Part shown: piece after piece, positions 60,896 through 64,000 of the stretch | Layout of the letters: every line of letters starts with the position of its first letter | How positions within the stretch are numbered: position 1 is the stretch's first letter | Origin: Mortierella alpina | Lineage: Eukaryota > Mortierellomycota > Mortierellomycetes > Mortierellales > Mortierellaceae | DNA: 64,000 nucleotides | Reading direction: 5' to 3' | Assembly: GCA_029449245.1 (NCBI GenBank) | Contig: JANATF010000003.1 | Location: 2,604,001 to 2,668,000, forward strand | The notes under the pieces: generated by a model | The model's input: only the letters and a program-made list of their open reading frames with translations | Told to the model about the DNA's origin: nothing | The model's database searches: none | Program-made: the position numbers and the translations under genes

Positions 60896-62330
60896 GGTGC
60901 TGAGGGTGCGGATGGTGTGTAGAGAGCAAGAGGCTGCAGCGAGATCAACAAACAAAGGGTGTAACGATGGCCAACGGGGTCGCACAAATTATGAGAGATG
61001 GTCGTCGGGTCAGGGCATGGCTGCAGGGACATACGGAAGCGAAGGAAGAGGACGAGGAAGGAAAGAGAGGAGGCGGAGGAGGAGGAAGGAAGGAAGGAAG
61101 AGAAAAGGTAAAAGACAAGAAAAGACAAGATAGAAGAAGAAAAGAAAAATAAAAGTAAGCTTTTTCTTTTTAGGGCGATGGCACAGGGACATGCTCTCTC
61201 CCCAGCCATGTCCCTAGCGCGTGCTGTCTGTCGGCCGGTGTGCCTCGACAGCCCGTCGTCATCTGGCCACCACACAGACAGTGTACTCGTGCAGGGCGGC
61301 ATGCCAGGGGGATGGAGCAGCCAGGAGAACAACGAGGACGCAGGTGAAGGGGGATGCCTGTGGGCCATACCATGGCAAGCACCCACAGGCAGCAGGGGCA
61401 ATCAGCATGGCCTGGATTCATTTCTTCACGTCCTGCGCTGGTGTACTGTCCTCACAGGGGCCATGCACACAAACAAACAAAAAAATAAAAAAAGCTTCGT
61501 TGCACCAGTCTCGCCTTTGTGCTCACCTCCTGCATCGCAGCTTCTTCCCGAACGATGGTGGGAGAAGCATCGTCAAGGGTTCGCACTGCATGCACTGCAT
61601 CCTTGGCCGGCCCCCTGACATCCCCTATTGTACTGTAGACTTCATGTCGGTGCCCTTTGCCATCCACATGCAACACAAAGCGAGCGGACAGCCCCAACGA
61701 CCCTGACCATTCCTCGTCCCCCCTAATATGCGTTCATGCAGCATACCATGGCAGCTGTCACCACAACTCTCGGTACAGTGGTTTGCACGCCTATGCTAGA
61801 TTCCGAATCGGTAGCTTCTTGCATGTACTGTACTGGCTGCTCCAGAGTCCTCAACGACTGCATGTAAAGCAGGTCGCATCCTCGGTTGTTGTTGCACTAA
61901 TGCAACGGCACGGAAGGGACGCTCCCTTGCCGCAACTTTTAATCAATTGCTCTTTGACCAAGAATAAACATGAACAGGGAGGGGTCCTGTATAATTTGGA
62001 CATTGGTATCGAGTACGTTTACTCCGGACCAACAGTGAGAAATGGGTTGTCAGCCTCATCCAGCTCACGCAGCTCGAGTCGCGTTCCCTGCTCATGTACC
62101 TCCCGCGCCAGTGACTAGAGTCTCACGTGCGATCCACTCTTCGTAGTGTCGATCCCCTCCGGCCGAGAGCACAAGAAAGAAACCCTCGGTCCGGCCAGGC
62201 TGGCCGTTCTCGCTCTCTCTCTCCCTCACACAGCTACGTCCATTGCGCTTCTGTCCCTTTCTGCCCGGCAATTGCATCTGTCCACCTCGGCTCCTTCGCA
62301 ATCCACAGTCAGCAGCCGAACAGCCCACGA
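60896..62330. promoter_or_regulatory. Divergent intergenic region between the F-box gene and PEX3
   Basis: 1.4 kb; purine-rich at 61040-61150 (CT-rich in the F-box direction) and C/T-rich just before PEX3 (62210-62230). No gene recognised. Confidence 0.4.
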
Positions 62331-64000
62331 ATGATCTCCGCCGTCCAGGGATTCGCAAACCGACACCGCCGTGGCCTGGCCATCACGGCCGGCATCACTG
62401 GAGGCGTCTACTTGATGGGCAAGTACGCCAAAAGCAAACTCATCGACTTTCAGGAAAAGTCGGCCTCCGAGCGGACCGCCAAAGAAAAGTACAGGCCTGA
62501 TGCCATGCAACTTCCAATTGCTGCTCGCTGAGATTTCTTCTTTGAGCACTCACTTTAACAAAAACCTACGCCCTATCCTTTCTCCCGCCCCAACGCACAA
62601 ACGTAGCATGAAGCGTCGATTCGAGCAAAATCAACAGGATTGCATGTTTACAGTCTTGTCGCTCCTGCCTACACTGGGCGACCAGCTCCTTCACGAGCTG
62701 AACGTCGAACTGATCACAGCCAAGCTGCAGCAGACGCGGTCGCAGCGGTCAACACCACAGCCTACACCCGACAGCTCCATGGTCTTGCCACCCAAACCCA
62801 CGGAAACGGAAGCGGTCAATGGAGAGGACAAGAAAGAGGAAAGCAAAGCAGCGGAGGTGCATGAGCAGGAATCCGGCGACGAGCACAAGGAGACCACTGA
62901 CCCAAATCAACCGAACGGGCAGACAGAGTTCACAACAGAAAAGGCAGCTGATCATGAAGCGGAGCAAAGTTCAACGGCTCATGGAGATCATGAAGTCAAC
63001 GGAACCAACGGCGACTCTGTAGCGAATGATGCTCACGAGGGTATAGCCACCACCAATGGAGGTGCGCCACAGATCACAGTACAATCGGACGACTCTGCTG
63101 CAACGGAGCAAACGACCGTGGAGCAGGCGAAGGAAGCTCAGGCAGTTGTGAGAGACGAGATTGCTGCTGCAATTGATCGTCGCACCAAACTCGAGCTCTG
63201 GAACGAGCTCAAGATCATGAGCTTCACCCGCACCGTCACCGCCCTATACTCGCTCACGTTCTTGACGCTGCTGACGCAGGTACAGCTGAACCTGCTGGGC
63301 CGATTCACTTATGTCTCCTCAGTCGTAGCTCTGTCCAACACCACGGACGCTTCATACCGCATGGAATCGACCTCGACCAAGGGATCGCTGTCCTCCACCA
63401 ACGGGCAATTGGATTTCCAGACGGAAAAGAAGTATCTCACATTCAGCTACTGGCTCTTGCACGAGGGTTGGCGACGGTGGAGCGACAAGGTCCGCGAGGT
63501 GGTCGAAGACGTCGTTGGAAGGTAAGTTCGCCGGTAACCACGACGTATTTTTCCCGCACGATGTCTCGTTTTGTCCAGGTAGTAAGTAGACCATCAAATG
63601 CTAAAATTACATCAACGCATGTTGCGAAAATAGCACTTCTTTGAAAAAGACGTTTACCGCCAAGGAGTTTTCGGACCTCCTCGGACAGATTCGCGCTCGT
63701 TTGGAATACACAGAGGTTGACGGCGATCAGGTTCATGTCAAGTAAAGAACCCCACGCCCCCCCCTTTTTTTTTTTTTTTTTTTCAAGCAAGCTGAGCGAA
63801 ATGCACCTGTGGCAGTTTCCCGACCACTAAACTTGGACCCTTTTTTTTCCTTTGCATTTATAGCATGCGCGAATACATGCTTCCTGACGAGGCTGCAGAT
63901 GAACGCGAGGTTCTCCGTGCAGGCGGCGTGGATGAGTTTGATCTGGTCGTGGATCCTGTGCTTCGCAACTTGCTGGACGAGACGCGCGACTTTATGGACA
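62331..64000 (+). CDS. PEX3: Peroxin-3 (peroxisomal biogenesis factor 3), 3' part missing
   Basis: Membrane receptor that brings Pex19-bound membrane proteins to peroxisomes. Exons 62331-62488, 62607-63521, 63634-63741 and 63864 onward; the gene leaves the window at 64000. The N-terminus is NRHRRGLAITAGITGGVYLM, a basic flank plus membrane anchor, then MKRRFEQNQQDCMFTVLSLL, LGDQLLHELNVELIT, LWNELKIMSFTRTVTALYSL and LLTQVQLNLLGRFTYVSSV, all Pex3 landmarks. Between the Pex19-binding N-terminal helix and the LWNELK block there is an acidic Glu/Asp/Thr/Asn-rich insert of about 140 residues (62750-63160) not expected in the compact Pex3 fold. All three splice junctions restore an AAC or AGC codon. 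Confidence 0.93.

Overview
The window is nuclear DNA from a filamentous fungus. Most genes are intron-rich: introns mostly run about 70-480 nt, use GT/AG ends, and often carry CTAAC-like branch points. Pyrimidine-rich leaders precede many start codons. The protein set is fungal, including a cell-polarity CDC42, EXO70, SYM1, a Yap-type bZIP and a large F-box protein with solvent-exposed repeats. Its style suggests an early-diverging fungus of the Mortierellaceae type. That placement is an inference from gene architecture and remembered protein styles, not a database match.

Layout, left to right: a partial nuclear-type protein (minus, runs off the left edge); CDK11 (PITSLRE kinase, plus); a BTB/POZ protein (minus); a KDM5/JARID1 H3K4 demethylase (plus); an unrecognised low-complexity protein (minus); an 803-residue conserved fungal protein rebuilt from six exons (minus); a 3.5-kb stretch with no gene seen; a bZIP factor with a 65-residue polyglutamine tract (minus); a 2.4-kb stretch with no gene; a tRNA-derived SINE with a 20-bp target-site duplication, paired CACGTG palindromes and a tRNA-Glu(UUC) gene; SYM1/MPV17 (plus) facing PDA1 (pyruvate dehydrogenase E1 alpha, minus); CDC42 (plus); UDP-glucose 4-epimerase (plus) facing EXO70 (minus); a DUF2415-like WD protein and CFT2/CPSF100 in tandem (plus); a single-pass membrane protein (minus); a 5-kb gene-poor stretch; an unrecognised 750-residue protein (plus); a small rhodanese (minus); an F-box protein (minus); and PEX3 (plus, runs off the right edge).

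The genes are ordinary housekeeping and regulatory loci, not one pathway. CDC42 and EXO70 both act in polarised secretion, and SYM1 and PDA1 are both mitochondrial, but nothing in the layout shows co-regulation. No gene cluster, virus or defence system was found. The most unusual material is the SINE insertion, two GC-AG introns, a stop codon split by an intron, a 17-nt micro-exon in CDC42, a diverged tandem duplication in non-coding DNA, and several exons that an ORF view hides. The exon chains were built by hand. For the spliced genes the summed exon lengths are multiples of three, and the joins preserve family motifs where a family is known.
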